Positions 31,401 through 43,717 of a stretch of DNA of 64,000 nt are shown in pieces; positions within the stretch are counted from its first letter, which is position 1; each line of letters begins with the position of its first letter. Position numbers and translations under genes: made by a program. The notes beneath the pieces were generated by a model. That model had not been told where the DNA came from. It made no database searches and saw only the letters and a list, made by a program, of their open reading frames with translations. Source of the stretch: Artemia franciscana (lineage: Eukaryota; Arthropoda; Branchiopoda; Anostraca; Artemiidae); the NCBI RefSeq assembly GCF_032884065.1, contig NC_088881.1, forward strand, positions 678,001 to 742,000. Direction: 5' to 3'.

Positions 31401-34400
31401 GCATTTAGAGGTAGCGACAGTGGAGAATTTTAGAAGTTAGTGAAAAGTTCGTTAAGGTGTAGGAACTAAGAAAGGAGGATTCCACAAGCTGAAAGTTGGC
31501 AAGATTATTTAGAGGAAATGGAGGGGCAAGGGCATAGTGGAATAGATAAAAATATAGATCTTAGGAACATAGTAGGTTAAGAAAGCCAATGGTCAGAAAG
31601 ACCTTTTACAGAAGAAGATTAAAATAAATTCTTATACGACACTGGCTAATCATGACAAAACACAAAATACAAAAAAAAAGAATGAGGACAATAAACAGCC
31701 AGTGAAAAAATTGAAAATTACGCAAATATTTCGGTAAAGACCCCCGCTTGACCGTCCTCAGTGCAGAATAAACTGAAAAAATAAACCAAAGCTCAAAACA
31801 AAACCAAAATATGATAACCTTTTCTCAGTAATGGTGAAAGGGTAACTTTAAAATAAAAAGCCTAGATACATCTCAAACTCAGACTCTTTCTAAGATAACT
31901 TTCATTGTGTAGCAAAATCAATTGGCTGTTTTTTTATTGCTGTATACTGTAAGTTTTACAATGATGTCCTGATTAGCAAACAACTAATCGTATATATTTA
32001 AAAAAAAATTCCCCAATAAAATGTTTTGGTTATGATCTACAGAAAGAACGTAAAAAAAACAAATGCTAGATGTTGCTGATCATTTCTTCCCGATTCTAAC
32101 ACCAGCTTCCTCATATTCTTTGGCCCTTAACTTGAACCTCAATTTACATGAAAGATTCGCAAAAAAGGACGGGGCTTGCAAATTTCAATAAAAATTCTAA
32201 TTTATGTCTTTTTCAGTTGCTTCATTTAGAAAATCTTAAAGTGTGACAGATTTAGTGTGACTAGGCATCCTGGGATCATTTTAAAAATTACTTAGTCGAT
32301 ATTATTTCACCAAAACAAAATAAAAATTTCGTATTTTTTTCAAAATCAAAAAAGATCTTGAAAAAAAAATAAAAAACAGTGGACCTGGTTGCATAATATA
32401 TTTAGGATACTTTACAAGAGGCATAACTTTATAAATTCAAAAATAACTGATAAAAGTCAAGCCACATTATTTAAATATATTCTTTAGTTCGAATCATTCG
32501 TAAGTGATGAAAATGAGAAATACACTTTCATTGTGAGAACGAGATAGATAAATAAATCTTAAACAATGACCGAAAGTACATCTCGCTCAGGACTGTCGAA
32601 GATGATTTTTATCGCTGAACAATTGAAACCCCGTTATTTATATATGCTAAAAAATTTGCAATTTTTTTTTATTGAAGAAAACAAGAAAAACGAAAAAAAA
32701 AGACCAAAAAAAAAGACCAAAAAAAAACAACTGAAAAAACTGTTTTTGATTGCTTTTCAATTACCAAAATCATGAACTGCGCTATCATTATAGCTACGAC
32801 ACCACTAAACTACCAATACAAAAAAAAAACGACAAAATAGCGCAGAAAAAGGCATCAGATGCAACTTTGTGCTCTCGATTGGCTGCGCATTAAAACTAAC
32901 ATCATACTAAAGCATTAAATAACTTATATTTCTTTTTGTCTCATAAACCCACTTGAATATTTAAACGGTAATTTGAAAACTTTTTTCCTCAAAAGCCAAG
33001 AGCGGGATTGTTCCGCTCTTGGAATGAATGGTGGAGAAGGAATGCTTGGAGAATGTTGTCTGCGAGGAGAGAAAGAGATGAAAATGGAGAAAAGAGAAAA
33101 GATGGAGGGAGTTCTTTTAAGAAGAAAAGGAATATGTTCAAAAATATTTAATCCATAAATATCTACTCCAGGTGGTACTACCTTTAAGGATCATGAAGCA
33201 GAAAGAAAACCGAACAACATAAAGATAGGCCTACACATAATGGACAAAATTTAAAGGACGGTGTTATAATAAAGGAGAATCATGGAAAATAAAGACTGGC
33301 GACAGAAATAGACTTAAAAGTAGCTTGTGAATTAGATTTAAAACATGGCATCAAAATTGTTTATACCTAATCCCAAGATGTATAGCATACTTTCAGAAAC
33401 GACCCTTTGAGGCTAAGTTGATAAAGATAATGATTGTACTCTCTCGTAGCCATTAAAACGATGAATGTATATTTTGAAAGGTTCTATAGGAAAGTTGATC
33501 CGGAAATAGTCATTAATCAGAGGGCATTCTGTAAAAAATAGCAAATCATAGGGCCTGTAAAACAAAACTTGAAAAGAATCCATAAGACTAACAAATAAGG
33601 ACTGATAATATAAAAGCTTAATTGTACAGTCTAAGTAGCTGAAATGTTCTATTTTTTTTCTTGAGCTTTTCATGTTTATGTTTTCATTTATATTTTATTT
33701 TTTTGTATTTTTTTTACTAGCTATGTGCATTTCCTGCTTGCAAAGAGGGTTGAAATAAATTATTATTATGAAAAGTCGAAGTGATGAAGATGATTTATGC
33801 AAACATTTTGTGCACAAAAATATCAACTGAATGCTTTAGTACAAAATACTTAACGCGTAAGTAATATTTAGAGCAAATATTTAAACAAACGATACACAAT
33901 GTGATTTATGAACTTGCAACTCATTGTGATAATGCAACTCAAGCAGAAAAACGTCGTATTTTTTTAGGCGTAAAAAACAAAACAAAATTCTTAAATTCGT
34001 TGTTTCTTTTCATATTTCAGTTTTGACTATCGTCTGTATCATGTTATCCAGACATTTTGCTTACAACTTAATATATCTTAAAATAAATATTGTCAGTACA
34101 AAAAGCCAAAGTCCCAGTCAATTTGAGATTTAACCAATGCCAATACTTAGCTGGCACCAATTTCAGCCAGTTACAATTTTCTGGTCAATTAGAAAACTCT
34201 AAGAATCTGGTCCGATTAGATGAGAGTATTGATGAAATATTACTTTGAGTGGGCTGTTGGACTTGCCTTCTTTTTCTTTCGACCTAATTCAAAAGTAAAT
34301 TTGCTCAGCGTATGGCATTATATCAGTTCTGTATGTGTTATTGTTATTCTTCGTCAGAACTGTTTGGCCCAACAGCTCTTTTAACACTAGCTGCCTGTAA

Positions 34401-34740
34401 AATAAAAACTTATCACAATAAAATGCGAATGGGAGGCAAGATAATAGTAAGGCAGAGCCAATTTTTAAAAATTCCAACTCCTTTTTGCCCTTCTGTAAAG
34501 TAGTATGCCGAGACAGGGTGTACTCAAAACTTTATTCTATATACAAATGAACTACTGTTTAACACTAAAAACCCTTCTACTCTGTTTTCCCTTAAGACAA
34601 TTAAATTTAGCTTGGTTAGAAAAATGAAAGGGAATACACATGTATTTCTGGTCCTTGCAGCCTTTCCAATATTTTTTGTTTTTGGAAAAGTGAATTTTTT
34701 AGATACAAAATGTAGAGTTGAGACTAGATACAATTAAAGA
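31401..34740. other. Unassigned AT-rich region
   Basis: No coding signal recognised. It has an A-rich low-complexity tract at 32,650-32,860, which yields a lysine-rich spurious frame, and a purine-rich stretch at 33,000-33,140. AATAAATTATTATTATG at about 33,752 resembles the 3' tail of the LINE at 15,225 and may mark the end of a decayed LINE or SINE on the plus strand. Confidence 0.4.
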
Positions 34741-34759
34741 TAGGAATGTATACCTATGA

Positions 34760-36425
34760 TACATTCCAATCTTATGTGGCGATCACAAGAAGTAAATCTG
34801 AGTCCTTAAAATCTTTGGATTTGTGGTTAAGGCAACGTGTGGCTTCTAGCACTGGCAGCTGGATAGAAAAGCGCTCTTCAAACTCATTTAACATTCTGTT
34901 CTAAGCCTCTTAGAACTCTCCACATTTTGCCTTCCGTTGTCGCGCTTTCGGAGTCAATTTTGTGCTTTCCAATCGGTGTTTTCGGCAAGTAGTCTCTTTG
35001 TCTTCCGGATATATTCTGAACTCATTTTGATTTAGCAGGTATGGCTGACTAGAAAGCACTTGTTTCCGACAGATAAGCTCCGACATTAATGGTCATCTCC
35101 TTAGACTTACCCTATAGGACACGAAAATACTCGTCATCACGCATTTTCCTCAGTTCGTCCTTTGTTGCACTGATTAAAGTGCAAGCTTCTGAGATGACCA
35201 GATCTTTTGACTGTAGTTGTTCAGAAAGAGGGTTTATCACTGCAAGAACTTTGTGAATGACGTGATAACTGAATATTAAGGGAAACAACTCTAGCTGGTT
35301 CTTAAGGCCCGTAACTTCTGCCGCTGCCTTCCTGTCATAAGATTCTTGAATTACTGACAGAACTGTGATTATGCAGTCATATCTGACCTAGGATCTTAGC
35401 CACTGATCTATACCAGTAAGACCAACATGTCACTACTGTCCTTTCAAGTGTTAGAACAGGCATATTGGCAGTTTTATGGACTTCGACAAACAACTGGTAT
35501 CGACTGTTGCTGTTAGAGATGAAACTATAAACTGTTTGCAAAACTGAAAATACTGATGAAATTCTTTGTATTTTCTTATACAATCTCCAATGACAAGGTC
35601 AAGCCTATGGGAAGGTCAGTTTGTGTGCACCGCTTTTGGTGCTTTTTCTCGAAGACGGGCCTGTACTCCTGAAAAGTGTCCACTCATTACACTGGCCCCT
35701 TCATGGCACTGTCCAACACACTTTGACCAGTCAAGGCCGATACCCTTTATTTTGTTGTAAATGAAGTCGGCCAAACTCTCAGTGTCAACCTTGCGCATGT
35801 GGTAGCAACCTATGGTCCTTTCTTTGATTTTCAGATCATGAACATAGCGCACTAAGATTGCGAGTTGTTCTTTTTTCTAGAGTTCTTTTGTCTCGTCAGC
35901 AAGAACGGCAAAATATTTTGCTTCTCTGACTTCTTTAGCGATAGACCTTTTGATTTCATTTCCTGTGACCTCAATGTAGTCATTTTGGTACTCGTGTAAC
36001 ATGTAATGGCTATAGGCCTTAGGAGAGTTTTCCATCAAGTCCGGGTTGATTTTGGTTAGAAGATGTATTGTCTCTACGAAATTCCTTTGATTGGCACTAG
36101 ACTCCGCTTCATTATGGCCACGAAACACAAGACTTTGCCGTCCAAATAATGCTGTAGGTTTTAGTAGAGCTTTTACGTACTGTCTGTTCTCTAGTATTTC
36201 CTTTTCACGTTCTTTGAGGAAGAATGACGCAACAGATCCGGCCGCCTCCGTGTCAGTAGCTTTAAACTGAGTCAAAGAAATGGTACATGCCTTGTGTCGG
36301 TCGCTGTTTTAGTGCTGCCGTATCAGTTTAGAAATATCTTTCCACTTTCTAAATCCTTCGTTAGTGGATGCTGTAGCTCCATACCTTTTTCCTGATTTTA
36401 GCGAGGATCCACTGAAATGTTGGCA
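34760..36425 (-). pseudogene. hAT-superfamily (ZMYM-like/TTF zinc-finger type) transposase, decayed
   Basis: The minus-strand order fits this large hAT group: FRKWKDISKLIRQH (end of the zinc-finger region, about 36,340), LVFRGHNEAESSANQRNF, NPDLMENSPKAYSHYM, SIAKEVREAKYFAVLADET (the LADET strand with the first catalytic Asp), RYVHDLKIKERTIGCYHM, LADFIYNKIKGIGLDWSKC, and GQCHEGASVMSGHFSGVQARL with the usual NMSG-type motif. Weaker similarity continues to about 34,760. Stops and frame changes occur at several points (for example between the 36,275-35,877 and 35,852-35,616 pieces), so it is inactive. The 5' end is cut by a Family A insertion at 36,426. No terminal repeats or 8-bp duplication were located. 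Confidence 0.8.
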
Positions 36426-38098
36426 ATCAAATAGTTCGTGGTAACGAACTGTAGTAAGGAGCGACCCGGCTCAATTTTGGTACCAATAGCTACATCAAAA
36501 GAATCACATTTTAATGCTGATCTTAAATATATAAGTTTTTATCAAGTTTAGTCTTACCCATCAAAAGTTACGCGCCTGAGAAAATTTGCGTTATTTTAGA
36601 AAATAGGGGGACACACCCCCTAAAAATCATAGAATCTTAACGAAAATCACACCATCAGATTCAGCGTATCAGAGAACCCTAGTGTAGAGGTTTCAAGCTC
36701 CTATCTACAAAGATGTGGAATTTTATATTTTTTGCCAGAAGGCAAAAAACTGATGCGTGTTTATTTTTATTTTTTTTTTTTTTTCCAGGGGTGATCGTAT
36801 TGACCCAGTTGTCCTAGAATGTTTCGAGAGGGCTCATTCTAACGGAAATGAAAAGTTATAGTGCCCTTTTTAAGTGAACAAAAAAATTGGAGGGCACCTA
36901 GGCCCCCTCCCACGCTAATTATTTTCCCAAAGTCAACGGATCAAAATTTTGAGATAGCCATTTTATTCAGCGTAGTCGAAAAACCGTACAACTATGTCTT
37001 TGGGGACGACTTACTCCCCCACAGTCCCTGTGGGAGGGGTTACAAGTTCAAAACTTCGACCAGTGCTTACACATAGTAATGGTTATTGGGAAGTGTACAG
37101 GCGTTTTTAGGAGAATTTTTTGGTTGGAGGCAGGGGTTGAGAAGAGGGGGATATGCTGGGGAAACTTTCCATCGAGGAATTTGTCATGGGGGAAGAAAAT
37201 TTCCATGAAGGGAGCGCAGGATTTACTAGCATTACTTAAAAAAAAACAATGAAAAAATAAATATGAAAAAGTTTTTTTCAGTTGGAAGTAAGCAGCAGCA
37301 TTAAAACTTAAAACAAACAGAAATTATTACCCATATGAGGGGCTCACCTCCTCCTAATACCTCACTCTTTACGCTAAAGTATTTTTAGTAATTTCAACTA
37401 TTTATTCTGCGGCTTTTGTGATTCAGGAGTCATTCTTAATGAATTGGGACAAAATTTAAGCTTTAGTGTAAAGAGCAAGGTACTGACGAGGGGGTGAACC
37501 CCCTCATATATGTAATAAAAACATGAGAATACAAAAGTTCTTTACGGAAGATAATTTATAAATTACGTATATCTTTTACTTATAAAAAGATTCGTAAAAA
37601 ATTAAAAGTTCTAGTTGCCTTTTTAATTAACCGAAAATCGGAGGGCAACTAGGCTTCCTCCTCCGCTCTTTTTTTCTCAAAATCATTCGATCAAAATTAT
37701 GAGAAAGCCATTTAGCCAAAAAAAATAAATATGCAAATTTCGTTTTAATTATTCCTCTGCGGAGAGCCAAAATCAAAACATGCATTGATTCAAAAACGTT
37801 CAGAAATTAAATAAAAAAAAAAGTTTTTTAAATGAAAGTAAGGAGCGACATTAAAACTTAAAACGAACAGAAATTACTCCGTATATGAAAGGGACTTTTC
37901 CTTCTCAACGCCCCGCTCTTTACGCTAAAGTTTTTTACTGTTGTAAAATGTAGAGTTAAGAGAAATAGTCAAACTTTAGCGTAAAGAGCGGGGTGTTAAG
38001 AAGGAAAAGCCCCTTTCATATACGGAGTAATTTCTGTTTGTTTTAAGTTTTAATGTCGCTCCTTACTTTCATTTAAAAAACTTGTTTTTTTTTATTTA
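36426..38098 (-). mobile_element. Family A repeat, near full length
   Basis: Starts with the terminal hairpin AGTTCGTGGTAACGAACTGT at 36,430 and ends with a complete foldback (37,811-38,098). It has the same organisation as 27,714-29,452 in reverse. The two copies form a distant inverted pair around 29.5-36.4 kb. Confidence 0.82.
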
Positions 38099-38860
38099 AT
38101 TGAAACAAAACCCGAGTCCTGTTCTATCGAATATTCGAGCTATGGGTATGACAAGAATAGGAGCTGTTAAATTTTCTTTTGCGATTCCTGACGGTGGTGG
38201 TGGCATAGTTAGTCAAAACTGTTTGATAGGGGTTATTATACGGGTTCACAGACAAATCAGTACTGATCTTTCTAGAAGTCATGTCCTCCGTCTGTGGTTT
38301 GTGTATATTTGTCTCCTCAGAAAGCTATTTCACGTCCAGGGTCTGCTCGTTTGTTGGTAAAATTCGGTTGCCGATGAGTTGTCCCCATGAAATGTGGTAG
38401 ATTTACTTACTGTCAGTTTGAAAAACGAAGCCAATCATCGTTACACCTTCATTTTTCTTCTTTTCTTTGGGCTTTTATTTTCCTTTTTTTTGCACCACTC
38501 GCACCGGGTTAACTCATGTTTCAATAATCTGATTTGAACTTTAACACAACTCAACTCTGTTTCACGGTTCTTTGTTTGATGAAGGGTAACGAGAAACAAA
38601 ATACAAAACAAGAATGACACCCAGGTCTGAATACCCATCTTTTCCATATCATGAAAAGAGAAATCACCAATGCTACAGCACAAACACAAAAAAAAAAAGA
38701 GACAGAAGGAGAAAAGGAAGACTGTTTTCCTAAATTAGTGATTAATATAGACCAGCACTTGAATGAGGCCTTAACCCTACTCATCCATACAATCACATAG
38801 GTCAAACAGCATAGCCACACACAATCAACCATAAAGAATAATCCATGGACAGGCAGTCAT
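38099..38860. other. Unassigned region
   Basis: No family recognised. Short frames on both strands (to 93 codons) overlap each other and show no motif. An A/T-rich tract lies at 38,680-38,700. Confidence 0.4.
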
Positions 38861-38879
38861 GTCGTCAATAAGTATAAGT

Positions 38880-39347
38880 CGTCATTTACCGAACAATAGA
38901 AGAAATAATATAGACAAATAATTCAGAGGCAACACCCAACTTAAGGGCTCATCAGGAGAATACACTGGCCTATATAGGGTTTCGCCACTCTAAATTCTCT
39001 ACCCAGCACAGTGTTGTGGCTACCACAGAATATCCATGGCATCCCCGCGTCAGGTATCACCCCCAAAATACTTGCCTATGAAAAAAAAACAGCAAATGTA
39101 AAACAACCAAGTAAAACCAAAACAAGCTTATCTTGTTAATATATCCCTCCCTTTAGCAACAATAGGTAAACTAAATATTATAAATTTTACCAAATCACAA
39201 ATATTAACACATTGCAAAAAACCTGAATGAACTAAACAATTATAGAATTCATCTTTACCATGTGGCTAATTTTTTAAAAAATCCGCTCAATTAGAAACAC
39301 AATTCAAAATAAATGGCGCTGTGACAACATTTCTCGAACCTCCGAAA
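38880..39347 (-). other. 3' non-coding region of the Naiad-like PLE
   Basis: Follows the ORF stop on the minus strand. It contains CTGATGAG (38,955-38,948) with a short CCC/GGG stem but without the expected GAAA after it. GGCGAAACC lies just upstream in the transcript direction. A permuted or decayed hammerhead is possible but weak. The element end is not defined. Confidence 0.4.
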
Positions 39348-40877
39348 TTAGTTAAGAATTTCTTTAAGTATTTCTAGATAATTCTTTTGATATTGATTTA
39401 AAAGTTCGTTATAATGAAAACTAAATTTTTTAAATTGCCAAGTTAATTTATTTGCAGAAAAACCTCTTGATATCAATTTTTGGCTTAAGATTTTACATCT
39501 ATTTTTAAAATCAACATAATTACTACAAATCCTTGCATAACGAAGTAACTGTGAGAAAAACGCTGAATATGTGATATTTGAGTGTATATTACTTTCAGGG
39601 AATGGGAAACTAATCACTTCAAAATCAAAATCATCCGTTTTATTATACATTTTAAAACTTAATTTATTATTATCACAAATATTAATATTTAAATCTAAGA
39701 AATGATCTTCACGACCAGCGCCATGACTAGGCTCAAGAATAAGCTCTGATGGATATATATTTTTAGAAATATCAATGAAATCCTTACAATTTAAGACCAA
39801 AATATCATCTAAATATCTTTTATTATTTGACAAAGCATGTTTTAAATTAATTGGATTATTCTTATCCATCATATATTTATATTCTAGTTGACTTAAAAAC
39901 AAGTCAGCTATAAATGGGCTGGCATTCCCCCCCATGGGAATCCCCATAATTTGCTTGTACAAATCACCCCCAAATCTTATATAAGTATTGTATAAAACAA
40001 ACTCCAATAACTCAAAAATAATATCCAAGCTGTAACATCTCAAGTTAACTGTAGTATTAAAGCAGTTTGTCCATATGGCTTTTTTATTATAACTGTCTAT
40101 TTTTAAGAACCTTTTACTAGATAAGAGGAAAGATTTCTTTATAACAGTTTTTAAATTATCAAACACTAAATTAAGTGATAAATTAGTATACATTGTCGCA
40201 AAATCGAAAGACTCAATTCTTTTAGCTGAAACCATTGTTAAAGAATCTATCACCTGCAGTGAATTATTAACACTCCAATATGGATTAAAATTCGAAAATT
40301 TTTTAATACCAGAACAATAGGTTTTAAGTTTATTTACAATTTCCTTTAAAATTAAAGAGAGGTCAGTAGCAGCAATTCGGGTTGGACATTTAGCTGCTCC
40401 AGCAATAAACCGTGGTTTAGGGGGATTCTTATGAAATTTTACAGTCCAATATAGGAAAGGGAACTTTTTATCATTGTCATTTATTTTAATATTAAAATTT
40501 TTAAAAAGTATTTCTTCAGTCTTTTCAATTAAATTCTCATCCTCTATATTTACCTTTTCATAAACATTAGTTGTGCATAACTCCCTTTTTAAGATATCAC
40601 AATACAGCTTCTGACAAATTATGGCAAAATTATTATTAGCTTTATCCACTGGCACAATTACAAATTCATTCTTTAGATTAGCAATTGCTTGTTTAATCTT
40701 CGCATTATAAAATAATGATTTAGTGTTACTATTTTTTAAGTTAGAATATATTTTATTTCTTACTCTACTAATAATTAAATTCTTCCAACTTTGAAAACTC
40801 TCTTTATTTTTATTCTCTTTCTTACACCACTTATCAATAAATAAATCAAAATCATTTTCCAAGCCATCAAGAGCCAT
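39348..40877 (-). CDS. Naiad-type Penelope-like reverse transcriptase, uninterrupted 509-codon ORF
   Basis: The frame runs from ATG 40,877 (MALDGLENDFDLFIDKW) to a stop at 39,348; an in-frame TAA lies two codons upstream of the ATG, fixing the start. Landmarks in order: FVIVPVDKANNNFAIIC (about residue 72), FPFLYWTVKFHKNPPKPRFI, motif A SFDFATMYTNLS, motif B QIMGIPMGGNASPFIADLFL, motif C NKRYLDDILVLN, FLDLNINI, then KMYNKTDDFDFEVISFPFPE and SQLLRYARICSNYVDF. This C-terminal signature is typical of Naiad PLEs, abundant in invertebrates and known for an N-terminal rather than C-terminal GIY-YIG nuclease. No nuclease is visible here on either side, so the copy is 5'-truncated or uses another route. 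All catalytic aspartates are present, and the ORF is the most intact in the window. Confidence 0.88.
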   Translation of the reverse strand: MALDGLENDFDLFIDKWCKKENKNKESFQSWKNLIISRVRNKIYSNLKNSNTKSLFYNAKIKQAIANLKNEFVIVPVDKANNNFAIICQKLYCDILKRELCTTNVYEKVNIEDENLIEKTEEILFKNFNIKINDNDKKFPFLYWTVKFHKNPPKPRFIAGAAKCPTRIAATDLSLILKEIVNKLKTYCSGIKKFSNFNPYWSVNNSLQVIDSLTMVSAKRIESFDFATMYTNLSLNLVFDNLKTVIKKSFLLSSKRFLKIDSYNKKAIWTNCFNTTVNLRCYSLDIIFELLEFVLYNTYIRFGGDLYKQIMGIPMGGNASPFIADLFLSQLEYKYMMDKNNPINLKHALSNNKRYLDDILVLNCKDFIDISKNIYPSELILEPSHGAGREDHFLDLNINICDNNKLSFKMYNKTDDFDFEVISFPFPESNIHSNITYSAFFSQLLRYARICSNYVDFKNRCKILSQKLISRGFSANKLTWQFKKFSFHYNELLNQYQKNYLEILKEILN

Positions 40878-41061
40878 ATGTTATCCAAGCCATATGTTAG
40901 CCTACACAAAAATTTGGCGACTGACGGGATTAATTAATTACTGGAGACATTTCAAAGTCTCCGAGCCCAGAAAGGACTTTACGAACCCATACCAAAAGGG
41001 TAACCATAAATTAATTAGGGAGAACGGCAAAAACAGGATACTTTCTTGAAATATAATAATC
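40878..41061. other. 5' flank of the Naiad-like ORF up to the palindrome edge
   Basis: Contains ATATGGCTTGGATAACATATGGCT, a short direct duplication around the start codon. The palindrome can be traced to 41,062; whether it includes this stretch cannot be seen because its partner would lie beyond base 64,000. Confidence 0.5.
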
Positions 41062-41249
41062 GTCGAGTGTCTTGAATTTGCTACTTAGTAATTATTCACA
41101 ATAGAAATGCGGTGAAATAAGAGAAAAAAGTAGATCAAGGACGAATAAACAAAGAATTACGAGGTTGAAATTGGGCCACTTCAGAAATCAGGGAGGGAGC
41201 CATGGCCCCCCTGCCCTCCCCAAATGACGCAACTGCGTCAAAAGCGAAG

Positions 41250-41530
41250 CCTTGACGAGGGTACGAACCCCCTCATATACGTAATAATTTATGTTCGTTT
41301 TATGTTTTAATTCTATTCCTTACTTTCAAGTGAAAAAACTTGTTTTTCCATTTAATTGCTGATTGTTTTTTAAATAATGCTGGGAAATCTAGCACCTTCT
41401 TCACAGAAATTCTCTTTCCCCATGTACAACTCTTCAATGTAAATATCCTCCCACGTAACCTTCTCCTCCCTCCCCCCTGTGGTCTCAGAAATGATTTTTG
41501 GCTGCTATCAAACAATCAATAAACAAAAAA
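41250..41530 (+). mobile_element. Family A-related fragment (left arm)
   Basis: Has the recurring block CATATACGTAATAATTTATG, GTTTTAATTCTATTCCTTAC and the TTCTCTTTCCCCATG stretch, but is more diverged than other copies. Mirrored at 63,530-63,805. Confidence 0.6.
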
Positions 41531-42052
41531 GCAATCAGAAATCAAAATTAATGGTCTCGTCAAACATTCTCAACAGGTAAACAGATGAAAAAAAAAAAAT
41601 CACAAAGTGAGTAGAAAATAAAATACAAATACAACCCCCCTCTCGACTTAACTATAAGAAAAACAAGCCAAACCAAAGAAATAACTTAATCAAGGTCGGT
41701 TTCCTCCCCCCCCCCTGACTCAGGTAAATGATTCCTCCGTCCACTTCAATCATGGTAATTATGTTAGCTTTCTCAGTTGCCTCACCCTCTCCAAATAGCT
41801 CTGCATGACATTTTTAAGGCTTACTTCATCGTTTTTGGATATCAAGAACTGTGTGGATGCCGGACAATGTGCTTAGTTCTTCAGATTTTGACAGGAACTA
41901 TATCTAAAATTACTCCAATTGTTAAGATGTCTTGAAAGAAGTAATGAAAAAAGAGCTAATGTTTAATATAAAATGATTTTTCCTAGTTTGACACTTACAC
42001 TCTAAAACCTTTATTGACTGAATGAATTACGATTGCCAATGTTGTATTTATT
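41531..42052. other. Unassigned sequence in left arm
   Basis: No gene or known repeat recognised; mirrored at 63,015-63,530. Confidence 0.4.
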
Positions 42053-43715
42053 TTCAAACAGTTTGTGGTAACGAACTGTAGTAAGGAGCGACCTCAATAG
42101 TAACCGAAACTAAAAAACAGAATTTTTGATACCAATAGTTACATCAATAGATTCGCACTTTAATGGTGATTTTAAATATATAAGTTTAATCTTATCCATC
42201 AAAAGTTAGGAGCCTGAGAATATTTCTCTTATTTTAGAAAATAGGGGGTAACATCCCTTAAAAGTAATAGAATCTTAATGAAAATCACGTTATCATTTTC
42301 AGGGTATCAGAGAAACCTACTATAGAAGTTTCAAGCTCCTATCTACAAAAATTCGAAAATTCGTATTTTTTGCCAGAAGACAGATCACGGATGTTTGTTT
42401 ATTTGTTTGTTTGTTTTTCTCGGGGGTGATTGTATATACCCAGTGGTCGTAGAATGTCGCAAGAAGGCTCATTCTAACGGAAATTAGAAGTTTTACAAAA
42501 AATTGGAGGACAACTAGACCCCTCCCACGTACATTTCCCCCCAAAAGTTAGTGGATCAAAATTTTGAGATAGCCATTTTGTTCAGCTTAGTAACAAACCT
42601 AGTAACCATGTCTTTGGGGACGACTTAACCCCCCCCCCCCATAGTCCCCGGGGGAGGGGCTGTACAAACTTTGACCATTGTTTAGATATAGTAATGGTTA
42701 TTATGAAGTGTACAGACGTCTTCGGGGGGACTTTTTCGCGTTGGGGTGGGGGTGTGCTGGGGGATACGTGGGGGGATCTCTCTATGGAGGAATTTTTCAT
42801 GAGGGAAGAGAATTTCCATGAAGGGGTAGCAGGATCTTCCAGCATTATTTAAAAAAGATAATGAGAAAATAAATAATTTGTTTTTCAATTGAAAGTAATG
42901 AATAGCATTAAAACTTAAAACGAACATAAAATATTATGTACACAAGGGGGTTCGTCTCTTCTACAGCACCTTGCTCCTTACGCTAAAGTATTTTAGTAAT
43001 TTCAAGTATTTATTCTACAACCTTTGTGATTCAGGGGTCATTTTTAAGGATTTTGTATAAAAATCAAGCTTTAGCGCAAAGAGCAAAATATGACGAGGGG
43101 CCTATCCCCCTAATTTACGTGATATAAATACAAAAATATTGAAGTTTGTTCCGTAAGTTAATTCGTAATGTACACATGTTTATTACAAACAAAATTGTTC
43201 GTAAAAAAATATAAGAAAATCTAGTTGTATTTTTAAATGACCAGAGATTGGAGGGCAAATAGGCCTCCTCCTCTGCCCCTTTTCTTATCATAATCGTCCG
43301 ATCAAAACTATGAGAAAGCCATTTACCCCAAAAAATTAATATATACATTTCATTTTATTTATTAATGGGCGACGAGCCAAAATCCAAACTTGTATTAATT
43401 CAAAAACGTTCAGAAATTAAATAATAAAAACGAGTTTTTTTTAACTGCAAGTAAGGAACGACATTAAAGCTTGGAACGAATAGAATTAATTCTGTATATG
43501 AAAGGTTTTGTCCCCTCCTCAACGCCTTGCTCTTTACGCTAAAGTTTTTAATTGTTTTAAAAGTAGAGTTGCGGCAAAGAGTCAAACTTAGCGTAAAGAG
43601 CGAGGCGTTGAGGAGCGGACAACCCGACAACCCCTTTCATATACGGAACAATTTCGATTCGTTTTAAGGCATTAATAACGCTCCTTACTTACTGTTTAAA
43701 ATCAATTTTTTTTAT
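42053..43715 (-). mobile_element. Family A repeat with foldback (left arm)
   Basis: Terminal hairpin CAGTTTGTGGTAACGAACTG at 42,059; foldback at 43,425-43,715 (GCGTAAAGAGCGAGGCG and complement). More diverged from the reference than the copies in the first 30 kb. Confidence 0.78.
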
Positions 43716-43717
43716 TT

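Noticed and set aside
32566-32775. Lysine-rich small protein
   Set aside because: Arises from an A-rich low-complexity tract; no start context or conservation.
38945-38990. Full hammerhead ribozyme in the Naiad 3' region
   Set aside because: CTGATGAG and GCGAAACC are present but in the wrong order for a simple type I or III fold, and no convincing stems were found.
41215-41265. Near-palindrome GACGCAACTGCGTC as a regulatory site
   Set aside because: Short, imperfect and without context; mirrored only because it lies in the giant palindrome.
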